Positions 18,694 through 26,145 of a stretch of 50,709 bases of DNA are shown piece after piece. The stretch is from Clostridium polynesiense (GTDB lineage: Bacteria; Bacillota; Clostridia; Clostridiales; Clostridiaceae), in NCBI RefSeq assembly GCF_000820705.1, contig NZ_CCXI01000122.1, positions 1 to 50,709 on the forward strand, written 5' to 3'. Positions within the stretch are counted from its first letter, which is position 1, and every line of letters begins with the position of its first letter. The notes beneath the pieces are model-generated. The model saw only the letters and a program-made list of their open reading frames with translations. It was not told the DNA's origin and searched no databases. The position numbers were made by a program, and so were the translations under genes.

Positions 18694-18741
18694 ATGACCA
18701 TATTGATAAAAGCCATCTGTATAGCCTTATAATATGGTCAT
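18694..18741 (-). other. Inverted repeat between rfbC and the exporter permease gene
   Basis: ATGACCATATT (18694-18704) and AATATGGTCAT (18731-18741) are perfect 11-bp complements with a 26-base loop. No T-run follows on the minus strand, so it is not a standard terminator. It could be an RNA processing site or partial attenuator inside the long operon (inference). Confidence 0.45.
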
Positions 18742-18751
18742 TAAGCATTTA

Positions 18752-19309
18752 TTAAAACTCTATTTTTGATTCATTTAAAGTTTTAGCATTTTTATCCTTT
18801 TCAGATAAAAGCACCTCTTCTATACCTTCTAATGGCCATTCAATGCCTATTTCAGGGTCATTCCAAAGTATGCCCCCTTCAAATTCAGGATGATAGAAAT
18901 CAGTACATTTATATACGAATTCCGCCTCATCTGAGGTAACCAGGAATCCGTGAGCAAAACCTTCAGGAACATAAAACTGTTTTTTATTTTCTTCTGAAAG
19001 AAGTACTCCGTACCACTTACCATAGGTTTTTGAACCTTTTCTAAGGTCTATGGCAACATCGTAAACCTCACCCTTTATAACTCTAACAAGCTTTCCCTGA
19101 GGATGCTTGGTTTGAAAATGCATTCCTCTTAAAACTCCCTTTTTGGATTTTGATTGGTTATCCTGTACAAAAACCATATCAAGGCCAGCTTCCTTAAAGC
19201 TTTCATAATTATAAGTTTCCATAAAATAGCCTCTATGATCTCCGAAAACCTTCTGTTCTATTATATAAACCCCTTCTATAGGAGTTTCTATAAATTTAAA
19301 GTTACCCAT
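18752..19309 (-). CDS. rfbC: dTDP-4-dehydrorhamnose 3,5-epimerase
   Basis: The 185-residue cupin enzyme matches RfbC/RmlC in length and motifs: GVYIIEQKVFGDHRGYFMETY at the N-terminus, KGVLRGMHFQ with the catalytic His, and a later FYVPEGFAHGFLV segment. It epimerises C3 and C5 of dTDP-4-keto-6-deoxyglucose. The gene is 12 bp downstream of rfbB. No reductase (rfbD) gene follows; instead the exporter genes come next. Confidence 0.96.
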   Translation of the reverse strand: MGNFKFIETPIEGVYIIEQKVFGDHRGYFMETYNYESFKEAGLDMVFVQDNQSKSKKGVLRGMHFQTKHPQGKLVRVIKGEVYDVAIDLRKGSKTYGKWYGVLLSEENKKQFYVPEGFAHGFLVTSDEAEFVYKCTDFYHPEFEGGILWNDPEIGIEWPLEGIEEVLLSEKDKNAKTLNESKIEF

Positions 19310-19321
19310 TAACTACACACC

Positions 19322-20377
19322 TTACTTTCCTTCATACATCTTGTCATAATAATTTTGATATTCTCCGGAGGTAACGTGCTTCATCCACTCCTGGTTATCA
19401 AGATACCACTGAATAGTCTTTTTAATGCCTACTTCGAAAGTAGTTTCTGGATACCATCCTAATTCATTTTTAATCTTTTCAGGATCTATTCCGTATCTTC
19501 TGTCGTGTCCTTTTCTGTCTTCTACATATTTTATAAGGTCTTCACTTATACCCTTATCTACATTTTCATTTAGGTATGCTATAACGGTTTTAACTATCTG
19601 AATGTTAGTTCTTTCATTATGACCGCCTACATTATAAACCTCTCCAAGCTTTCCGTCATTAATAACCATATCTATAGCCTTGCAGTGATCCTCAACATAA
19701 AGCCAGTCTCTTATATTTAAACCATCTCCATAAACAGGAAGAGTCTTCTTGTTTAAACAGTTGTTAATTAAAAGAGGTATAAGCTTTTCCGGAAACTGAT
19801 ATGGTCCGTAGTTGTTTGAACATCTTGTTATGTTTACAGGCATTTTATATGTATCAGCGTAAGCTTTAACCATTAAATCCGCTCCGGTTTTGCTGGAGGA
19901 ATATGGGCTGTGAGGGTCTAAAGGAGTAGTTTCTGTAAAGTATCCTGTTTCTCCTAAAGATCCGTATACCTCGTCTGTGGAAACCTGAAGGAATTTTTTA
20001 CCCTGCTTAAAGCCTTCCTTTGTTTCCCAAGCCTTCTTAGCGGCATTTAAAAGCGTAACAGTTCCTAAAAAGTTTGTTTGAGCAAATATTTCAGGGTTTG
20101 TAATGCTTCTGTCCACATGGGATTCCGCTGCAAAGTTAACCACATAATCTATATCATATTTTTCAAATAATCCTTCTACAAACTCCCTGTCACAGATGTC
20201 TCCCTGAACAAAGACATAGTTAGGGTTTCCTTCTACAGTCTTTAAATTTTCAAGGTTTCCTGCATAGGTTAGTTTGTCAAGATTAATAAGCTTTATATCC
20301 TTATATTTATTAAGCATGTAGTGAACAAAATTTGACCCTATAAAGCCGGCTCCACCGGTAACTAAATAAGTTTTCAT
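19322..20377 (-). CDS. rfbB: dTDP-glucose 4,6-dehydratase
   Basis: The 351-residue short-chain dehydrogenase-type enzyme opens with MKTYLVTGGAGFIGSNF, the NAD-binding glycine motif, and has the catalytic STDEVYGS, with YSSSKTGAD for the YxxxK pair. It converts dTDP-glucose to dTDP-4-keto-6-deoxyglucose. A longer frame to 20407 exists, but the ATG at 20377 follows GGAGGA at the right distance and gives the family's usual N-terminus, so it is preferred. It lies between rfbA and rfbC. Confidence 0.96.
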   Translation of the reverse strand: MKTYLVTGGAGFIGSNFVHYMLNKYKDIKLINLDKLTYAGNLENLKTVEGNPNYVFVQGDICDREFVEGLFEKYDIDYVVNFAAESHVDRSITNPEIFAQTNFLGTVTLLNAAKKAWETKEGFKQGKKFLQVSTDEVYGSLGETGYFTETTPLDPHSPYSSSKTGADLMVKAYADTYKMPVNITRCSNNYGPYQFPEKLIPLLINNCLNKKTLPVYGDGLNIRDWLYVEDHCKAIDMVINDGKLGEVYNVGGHNERTNIQIVKTVIAYLNENVDKGISEDLIKYVEDRKGHDRRYGIDPEKIKNELGWYPETTFEVGIKKTIQWYLDNQEWMKHVTSGEYQNYYDKMYEGK

Positions 20378-20440
20378 ATTAATCCTCCTAATTACTTCAA
20401 ATTTCATTTAAATATACTAATTAAAAATTTATTATCTGAA

Positions 20441-21325
20441 TTATTTTGTTTTATCTGGATATTCTTCCGCTATTTGAGTTAAATACTGACCATAGCCTGT
20501 TTTCATTAAAGGTTCAGCAAGCTTGAGAATTTCCTCTTTGCTTATCCATCCATTTCTATAGGATATTTCCTCTAAACAAGCAATATAGGTTCCCTGTACA
20601 TTTTGAACCGCTTCTACAAAGTTTGAAGCTTCAAGCATGGAGGAATGTGTTCCTGTGTCCAGCCAAGCCATACCTCTTCCCAGAAGGTTTACTTTAAGCT
20701 TTCCTTCATTGAGATATTCTCTGTTTAAGTCTGTGATTTCCAGTTCGCCTCTGGCTGAAGGTTTTAATGCTTTGGCTCTTTTAGCTACAGTATTATCGTA
20801 AAAATAAAGCCCCGGAACAGCATAATGGGATTTTGGATTTTCAGGCTTTTCTTCAAGGGATAATACATTCCAATCCTTATCAAATTCAACTACACCAAAG
20901 GCTTTTGGATTTTGTACGTAATATCCGAAGACCATTGCCCCTTCTTTAAGCTCAGCAGCCTTCTTAAGGGTGCCTGTAAAACCGTAGCCGTAAAATATGT
21001 TATCTCCAAGTATCATGGCACAGTGATCGTCCCCTATGAATTCTTCTCCTATTATGAAGGCTTCTGCAAGTCCGTTAGGTGCAGCCTGTTCAGCATATTG
21101 AATGTCTAAGCCAAGCTCACTGCCATCTCCAAAAAGCTCCTTAAACTGAGGAAGATCTCTTGGAGTTGAAATTATAAGTATTTCTCTTATACCTGCCAGC
21201 ATAAGCACTGACATAGGATAATAAATCATTGGCTTATCATAAATAGGCACCATCTGTTTTGACATAGCTTTAGTAACTGGATATAGCCTTGTACCTGAGC
21301 CTCCAGCTAATATAATACCTTTCAT
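20441..21325 (-). CDS. rfbA: Glucose-1-phosphate thymidylyltransferase
   Basis: The 294-residue nucleotidyltransferase opens with [18 protein letters not shown], the pyrophosphorylase signature, and contains YDKPMIYYP and LGDNIFYG (metal and sugar-phosphate sites) and [12 protein letters not shown]. It makes dTDP-glucose, the first step of the dTDP-rhamnose path. The frame is open to 21352, but ATG 21325 sits behind a GGAGGA site and matches the family start. This is the first gene after a sigma-A-type promoter, so it probably heads the 21-kb operon. Confidence 0.96.
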   Translation of the reverse strand: MKGIILAGGSGTRLYPVTKAMSKQMVPIYDKPMIYYPMSVLMLAGIREILIISTPRDLPQFKELFGDGSELGLDIQYAEQAAPNGLAEAFIIGEEFIGDDHCAMILGDNIFYGYGFTGTLKKAAELKEGAMVFGYYVQNPKAFGVVEFDKDWNVLSLEEKPENPKSHYAVPGLYFYDNTVAKRAKALKPSARGELEITDLNREYLNEGKLKVNLLGRGMAWLDTGTHSSMLEASNFVEAVQNVQGTYIACLEEISYRNGWISKEEILKLAEPLMKTGYGQYLTQIAEEYPDKTK

Positions 21326-21451
21326 ATAAAGTTCCTCCATTTTCACATTCATTCTTCAATATTAACAGCCGATGCATTAAAATAAAACTTATGGTTTTAT
21401 TAATAATTTGTGCTGTTTTTTATTAAATATTCTAACACATCTGACTATGTA

Positions 21452-21480
21452 ATTATACTTTATGTGCAGAAAAATGTCTA
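21452..21480 (-). promoter_or_regulatory. Sigma-A promoter upstream of rfbA
   Basis: On the minus strand TAGACA (21480-21475) is followed after 17 bases by TATAAT (21457-21452). The 5/6 and 6/6 matches and ideal spacing make it the best candidate promoter for the rfbA-to-amidase operon. It lies just after the stop of the interrupted sugar transferase, leaving a leader of about 120 bases. Confidence 0.7.
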
Positions 21481-21491
21481 TTACTGCTGAC

Positions 21492-22898
21492 TTAGTAGGC
21501 ATTCTTGTTAATAAAGCCTTTAACTAAAGTAAGTATAACTATCTTTATATCAAAAAGAAAATTCCAGTTTTCTATGTAATAAATATCATATTCTATCCTT
21601 TTTTCTATAGAGGTATCCCCTCTCCATCCGTTTACTTGAGCCCATCCGGTAATCCCCGGTCTAACCTGATGCTTTACCATATATTTAGGTATTTCCTCTT
21701 TAAACTTTTCAACGAAAAAGGGTCTTTCAGGTCTTGGTCCTATAAGGCTCATATCTCCCTTTAAAACATTGAAAAGCTGTGGAAGCTCATCTATACTGGT
21801 TTTTCTGATAAAGGTACCGAATTTGGTCTTTCTTGGATCATCTTTTGTGGTCCATTCGGTTTTTTCCTCCTCATCTACCTGCATCTACATAGATCTGAAT
21901 TTATACATAGTAAAGCTTTTTCTATTAAGCCCAACCCTTTCCTGCTTAAAGATTATTGGACCTGGAGAGGTTATCTTTATCATTAAAGCTGTAAATATAA
22001 GTATCGGTGAGGTTAAAATTATTCCTATAGAGGACATTAAAATGTCAAAGCCCCGCTTTATAGTTTTATTCAGTATATTGTCTAAGGGAACATACCTTAT
22101 ATTAATAACCGGAAGTCCATCCAGCTCCTCTACATAAGGCCTGGCAGGTATATATTTATAGTATCCGGGTATTATCTGGGTTCTCACCCCAAATTTTTCA
22201 CAGATCCTTATAACAGGCTTAAGCTTAAAATATTCCTTTAAATCCAGCGTTATAAAAACCTCATCTACATTATGCTGTTCTAAAAAGGGTTCAAGGTCAG
22301 CCAGACTTCCTATTATATCCACGCTCTCAGGGGTTTTGCTGTTTACAGGAAGATTATCATCTAGTGCTCCCATGACTACATATCCCCAGTGCTTATTGCT
22401 TCGGAGTCTTTCCATAAACTCATCAGCCAGATAACTTCCTCCCACGAAAATAATATGCTTCTGATTATAGCCGCTCCTTCTGATTTTCCGTAAGGCTCCT
22501 CTTGCTATCGCCCTTTCACAGCAGGCAAACAGAGTGGAAATTATACCAAATAATAGTAACAAAATTCTTGAGTAGTGTATTTCTTTACCTATAAACAGCA
22601 CCACAGTGAAGACTATTATTCCGTAAACATTTCCTTTAACAGCACCGTAGATTTCGTCATACATACTTTTCAATCTAAAAGGATCATAGAGCCCCACATA
22701 ATTGTAAATTACAAGGTATATAGGAATAATCATTAATATCGGCAAAAGATATTCTCTAAAGGATAAATAACCTACCTCAAGAGGAATAAAACCGCTCCTC
22801 ATCCTTAAGTACCAAGAAATAACAAATGCTGCAACCAGAGATACGATGTCCAATAATACTAAAATCTTATTTAATACCTTTTGATTTTCCTTAATCAT
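21492..22898 (-). pseudogene. Undecaprenyl-phosphate sugar-1-phosphate transferase interrupted by TAG
   Basis: Two open segments in the same frame (22898-21885 and 21884-21492) together form one polyisoprenyl-phosphate sugar transferase of about 468 residues. The first 337 residues hold four N-terminal membrane helices, a CoA-binding-like domain (KHIIFVGGSYLADEFMERL) and the start of the catalytic domain with its re-entrant helix, ERVG and YKFRSM. A TAG at 21887-21885 follows, and the next codon is ATG (QVDEEEKTEW). The second part carries TSIDELPQLFNVLKGDMS (catalytic Asp-Glu) and GPRPERP. The split falls inside the catalytic domain. A true loss-of-function mutation, a sequencing error, or coupled re-initiation at the abutting ATG are all possible. 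Elsewhere the enzyme starts glycan assembly by loading the first sugar phosphate. Confidence 0.8.
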
Positions 22899-23196
22899 AG
22901 TCCTTTCTCCTTCAAGATTCCTTACAATCCTACTACAATTTATAACATAACAGAATCAACTTTTCCATTAATTTTTTGTTTACAATATAACTTTCATTAA
23001 AAAATTGTATTGTACTCGATTACATAAAGACAAATTATGAAATTTCAATTAATTTCAGGTTTTTTTAATTTTTTAATCGTAGTATAATGTAGTAAGATAT
23101 TGTATAGCTTTTAACATAGTGCTGTTACCTTAATTATAACCACCCATGGTTAATTTATTAAGGTTTAAGAAATTATTTAAGCGAGGTAAACAATAA

Positions 23197-24306
23197 ATGA
23201 AGGATAATAGAGATGAAATAAAAAGAAGAAAGGTAAGGCATATAAAAAAGAAGAAAAAGAAAAAAAGAGCTTTAAAGCTTATTCTTTTAACCACTTTTTT
23301 TCTGCTTCTCTTTGCTATAGGCTACGGCGCTTTCTATACATTAAATATATTAGGCAAGGTGAACACCACAGAAATTTCTAAAAACTTTTCGGATTTGGGA
23401 ATTGAAGAATCAGATAATTTTTTAAACAGAAACTACGTTACCAATATACTCTTAATGGGTATTGATAAGAGAGACGATAAGGATAAAGGCCGTTCAGATG
23501 CCATGATGGTGCTGTCTATTGACACAAGACATAAAAAAGTTAAGCTGTCCTCACTTATGAGGGATTCCTATGTAAGCATCGACAACCACGGAAAGGATAA
23601 ATTAAACCATGCCTATGCATACGGAGGCCCTGAGCTTGCTATAAAGACGGTAAACCAGAACTTCGGATTAAATATAACAGAGTTCGTCCTTGTGGATTAT
23701 GACGGATTGGAAGCAATTATAGACGCACTGGGCGGAGTAGATATAGAAATTAAGAAAAATGAATTAAAGCTTGTTAATGATTATATCCACGATTTAGCAG
23801 TGCTTAAGAATACAAAGCCTCCATACTTAAAAAATTACGGTGCTCAAACACTAAACGGCATGCAGGCGGTGGCTTACTCCAGAATCAGATATGTAGGTGA
23901 TGGAGATTATGAAAGAACGGAAAGACAGAGAAGAGTTTTATCAGGGATGTTTGAAAAGATTAAAACAGCAGGAATCACAAAGTATCCTGTAATGGTAAAT
24001 AAGCTTCTTCCATATGTTAAAACAAGCCTAGACTCAAAAGAGCTCATAGCAGCAGGTACCAACGTTTTAAAATCCGGAATGGCTAACCTTGAACAGGAAA
24101 GATTCCCCGTAGACGGATACAATGACGGAAAAACTATAGGCGGAGTTTGGTATCTGTTATTTAACAAAGAAATGACGAAGAAACAGATGTATGAATATAT
24201 TTTCGAAGATATAAAACCTACTCCGGGAAATCCTAACAAACCGGACTTAGGAAACTCCACTGGAAAAAGTTCTGGATCCAGTAAATCTTCAGGAAGCAAG
24301 AAGTAA
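23197..24306 (+). CDS. LytR-CpsA-Psr (LCP) family wall-polymer ligase
   Basis: The 369-residue protein has a very basic N-terminus (KKKKKKKR near 18-25), one membrane helix (about 28-50) and an extracellular LCP domain (about 82-300). It shows NILLMGIDKRDD, RSDAMMVLSID, LMRDSYVSID and LNHAYAYGGPE, which contain the conserved Arg and Asp residues that bind the polyprenyl-pyrophosphate head group and metal. The tail is Ser/Gly/Lys-rich. LCP proteins attach teichoic acids or capsular glycans to peptidoglycan, fitting the divergent polysaccharide operon. Start ATG follows GAGG at 10 bases. It is followed by a clear terminator. Confidence 0.94.
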   Translation: MKDNRDEIKRRKVRHIKKKKKKKRALKLILLTTFFLLLFAIGYGAFYTLNILGKVNTTEISKNFSDLGIEESDNFLNRNYVTNILLMGIDKRDDKDKGRSDAMMVLSIDTRHKKVKLSSLMRDSYVSIDNHGKDKLNHAYAYGGPELAIKTVNQNFGLNITEFVLVDYDGLEAIIDALGGVDIEIKKNELKLVNDYIHDLAVLKNTKPPYLKNYGAQTLNGMQAVAYSRIRYVGDGDYERTERQRRVLSGMFEKIKTAGITKYPVMVNKLLPYVKTSLDSKELIAAGTNVLKSGMANLEQERFPVDGYNDGKTIGGVWYLLFNKEMTKKQMYEYIFEDIKPTPGNPNKPDLGNSTGKSSGSSKSSGSKK

Positions 24307-24346
24307 GAGAGTAATTAAAGAGAAATTTAGAATTTAAATAGTGCAG

Positions 24347-24378
24347 AAAATCCGGAGGTAATTCCTTCGGATTTTTTT
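24347..24378 (+). terminator. Rho-independent terminator after the LCP gene
   Basis: The stem AATCCGGAGG / CCTTCGGATT (one G-T pair, 5-base loop) runs into seven T residues. Confidence 0.85.
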
Positions 24379-24444
24379 GATTCTAAATTTAAGCAAACTC
24401 TTGGCGGGGGTTGTTTGTTTATAGTTTTTAGTTGTTTTTGAAAA

Positions 24445-24682
24445 TAATAAGACTCCTGTAGGGGAACAGGAGTCTTTAGGAAGTTTAGGGTGTATTGTAT
24501 GTTTTTAAGGGATTAAATTGGGAAATTGTTTAAATATTAAATTTTAACAATTTGTTTAAAAATACCCTTTAAGCTGCAATACCATGCTCCTGGGGTAAGG
24601 CACATGGTAACTGCATTTATAGTTTATGTGAATTTTAATGTAGGGGCATTTTTATAAGGGAATTTATAATATCTTTGTCTAT
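24445..24682 (-). ncRNA. Candidate C-rich small RNA, longer copy
   Basis: A minus-strand transcript of about 240 bases is predicted from a TATAAT at 24694-24689 to a hairpin at 24474-24451 (GACTCCTGT / ACAGGAGTC, loop TCCCCT) followed by TTATTATTTT. No credible open frame lies inside: the longest ATG frame found has 15 codons and no ribosome site. An internal hairpin pairs TACCAT with ATGGTA around a loop containing CCCC. Several unpaired CCC or CCCC runs could contact ribosome-binding sites, as in C-rich Firmicute sRNAs (inference). Its promoter is paralogous to that of the next candidate at 24804-24931. Confidence 0.55.
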
Positions 24683-24688
24683 GTCTTC

Positions 24689-24754
24689 ATTATACATGGT
24701 ATTAAATACTGTTTATTATCATTTAGGTTACAACATTATTACAATTCGGTTACA
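24689..24754 (-). promoter_or_regulatory. Promoter with four 11-bp-spaced WalR/PhoP-like hexamers (copy 1)
   Basis: Reading the minus strand: TGTAAC (24754-24749), TGTAAT (24743-24738), TGTAAC (24732-24727) and TGATAA (24721-24716) are spaced by exactly 11 bp, then 21 bases separate the last from TATAAT (24694-24689). The first three fit TGTWAH-N5-TGTWAH, the WalR (YycF) consensus. Pho boxes share the 11-bp period, so the regulator is uncertain, but an OmpR-family activator is likely. Confidence 0.65.
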
Positions 24755-24803
24755 ATGATTTATTTGTAAATTTGGATATGAAAGGTTATAAAATTTTGCT
24801 ATA

Positions 24804-24931
24804 AAAAAATTGGATACTTCCCCGGGGAAGGGAAGTATCCGTGTGTTAGTGTAGGGGATTAATCTTTATTAGGGGAATTAATCTTTTAAATAATTAAATT
24901 AATTTGTTGTCGGCTATGTAATTTTCATTAC
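24804..24931 (-). ncRNA. Candidate C-rich small RNA, shorter copy
   Basis: A minus-strand transcript of about 125 bases is predicted. It begins close to a 5' hairpin (ATGTAAT-GAAA-ATTACAT, 24933-24916), contains two copies of a GATTAATyCCCCTA-type motif, and ends in an 11-bp perfect stem (GGATACTTCCC / GGGAAGTATCC, 24840-24812) followed by a T-rich tract on the minus strand. No open frame with a ribosome site is visible. The layout (5' hairpin, unpaired CCCC repeats, terminator) is typical of regulatory RNAs that block ribosome sites, but no target is known. Confidence 0.6.
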
Positions 24932-24937
24932 ATCTTT

Positions 24938-25003
24938 ATTATAGAGTATATCTTCTAATAATAATTATCATTAGTGTTACATATTTATTACAATTAGGTT
25001 ACA
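24938..25003 (-). promoter_or_regulatory. Promoter with four 11-bp-spaced WalR/PhoP-like hexamers (copy 2)
   Basis: On the minus strand: TGTAAC (25003-24998), TGTAAT (24992-24987), TGTAAC (24981-24976), TGATAA (24970-24965), then 21 bases to TATAAT (24943-24938). The hexamers, their order, the 11-bp period and the 21-base gap are the same as in copy 1, so the two regions are duplicates or under strong shared constraint. Confidence 0.65.
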
Positions 25004-25041
25004 TTACTTTTCCTTCTTAAAACCGCTTATTCTCTAGATAG

Positions 25042-25070
25042 TTGATTTTAGTCAATTAATTTGCTACTTT
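25042..25070 (+). promoter_or_regulatory. Probable promoter of the aldose-epimerase-like gene
   Basis: TTGATT (25042-25047), 17 bases, then TACTTT (25065-25070) with a TGC just before it (extended -10). It ends 33 bases before the GTG start. Confidence 0.45.
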
Positions 25071-25103
25071 TATATTACTAACTTTATGAAAGGAGATTTT
25101 GCT

Positions 25104-25979
25104 GTGAAATATATTATAGAAAATGATAAATTAAAGGTATCTTTCAGAGCCCTTGGAGGAGAATTAACCTCTATAAAAAGTAAAAAAGACGATGTTGAAT
25201 ACCTATGGAATGGAAACGAAACTTATTGGAAGTATCATGCTCCGGTGCTTTTCCCTATTGTAGGAAAAGTGGAAAATAATGAATACATAGCTGAAGGAAA
25301 AACTTACGTACTTCCACAGCACGGTTTAGGAAGGCTTCATGAATATGAGGTTATTAAAGAAACTCCCCACTGCATTTCCTTTAAATTAACCTATAATGAC
25401 GAGCTTTTAGAAATATATCCTTATAAATTCACTTTAGTTATCACATATACTTTAAAGGAAGATACAATAACTGTTGAATATAAGGTCTATAACGATGATT
25501 ATAAGCTTATGTATTTTTCCATCGGCGGCCACCCTGCCTTCATGTGCCCGCTTTTTGAAGGAGAGACCTTCACTGATTACTACCTAAAGTTTGACCAAAA
25601 GGAAGACTTCAAGCTTATGAAAATAAATTCAGAAGGTCTTTTTGAAAGAAGAGAAGAGGATTATCTTAAGAATGCTGATACCATACCTCTAAGCTTAGAT
25701 TTATTTAAAAGCGATGCTTTAGTTTTTCAAAATTTAAAATCCTCTACCATAGCTATAAAAACTGATAAGCATTCCAGAAGCGTAACTATGGATTTTTCTC
25801 AATTCCCTTATTTAGGAGTGTGGACAATGAGTACCGGAGCTCCTTTCCTTTGCCTGGAGCCATGGCATGGACATGCTGACTATGAGGACTTCAGCGGAGA
25901 TATATCTAATAAACCGGGAATGTTAAGCCTTACACCGGGGCAGAACTTCAGCTGCAGCTACGATATAATAATTTCATAA
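25104..25979 (+). CDS. Aldose 1-epimerase family protein
   Basis: The 291-residue protein belongs to the galactose-mutarotase-like beta-sandwich family, resembling the LacX/YeaD-type branch. It has LFPIVGK, PQHGLGR with the usual active-site His, FSIGGHPAFMCP with the second His, and a late CLEPWHGHAD segment that includes the expected acidic residue. It should interconvert anomers of a sugar or sugar phosphate in the cytoplasm. The frame is open from an ATG at 25086, but the AAAGGAG ribosome site lies inside that extension and points to GTG 25104. Single gene between a terminator-rich spacer and a bidirectional terminator. Confidence 0.88.
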   Translation: MKYIIENDKLKVSFRALGGELTSIKSKKDDVEYLWNGNETYWKYHAPVLFPIVGKVENNEYIAEGKTYVLPQHGLGRLHEYEVIKETPHCISFKLTYNDELLEIYPYKFTLVITYTLKEDTITVEYKVYNDDYKLMYFSIGGHPAFMCPLFEGETFTDYYLKFDQKEDFKLMKINSEGLFERREEDYLKNADTIPLSLDLFKSDALVFQNLKSSTIAIKTDKHSRSVTMDFSQFPYLGVWTMSTGAPFLCLEPWHGHADYEDFSGDISNKPGMLSLTPGQNFSCSYDIIIS

Positions 25980-26061
25980 AAAAGACACTTAAAGGATTTA
26001 AAAAATCCTGCTCTTCAAAATTAGCAGCTTGATTTAATAATTAAATGAAATAAAATCCATG

Positions 26062-26101
26062 AAAAAGCCTCAGATGTTATAAAAACCATCTGAGGCTTTT
26101 T
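26062..26101. terminator. Bidirectional terminator
   Basis: AAAAAGCCTCAGATG (26062-26076) and its perfect complement (26087-26101) form a 15-bp stem with A and T flanks. It serves the epimerase-like gene on the plus strand and the helicase gene on the minus strand. Confidence 0.9.
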
Positions 26102-26145
26102 ATTAATAATTTAACCTTTCGGAACTTATTCAGCTTTGCTTTAAT

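Noticed and set aside
24550-24610. A 15-codon frame (MQLPC...) inside the longer small RNA candidate.
   Set aside because: No ribosome site and it lies within a base-paired region; coding is unlikely.
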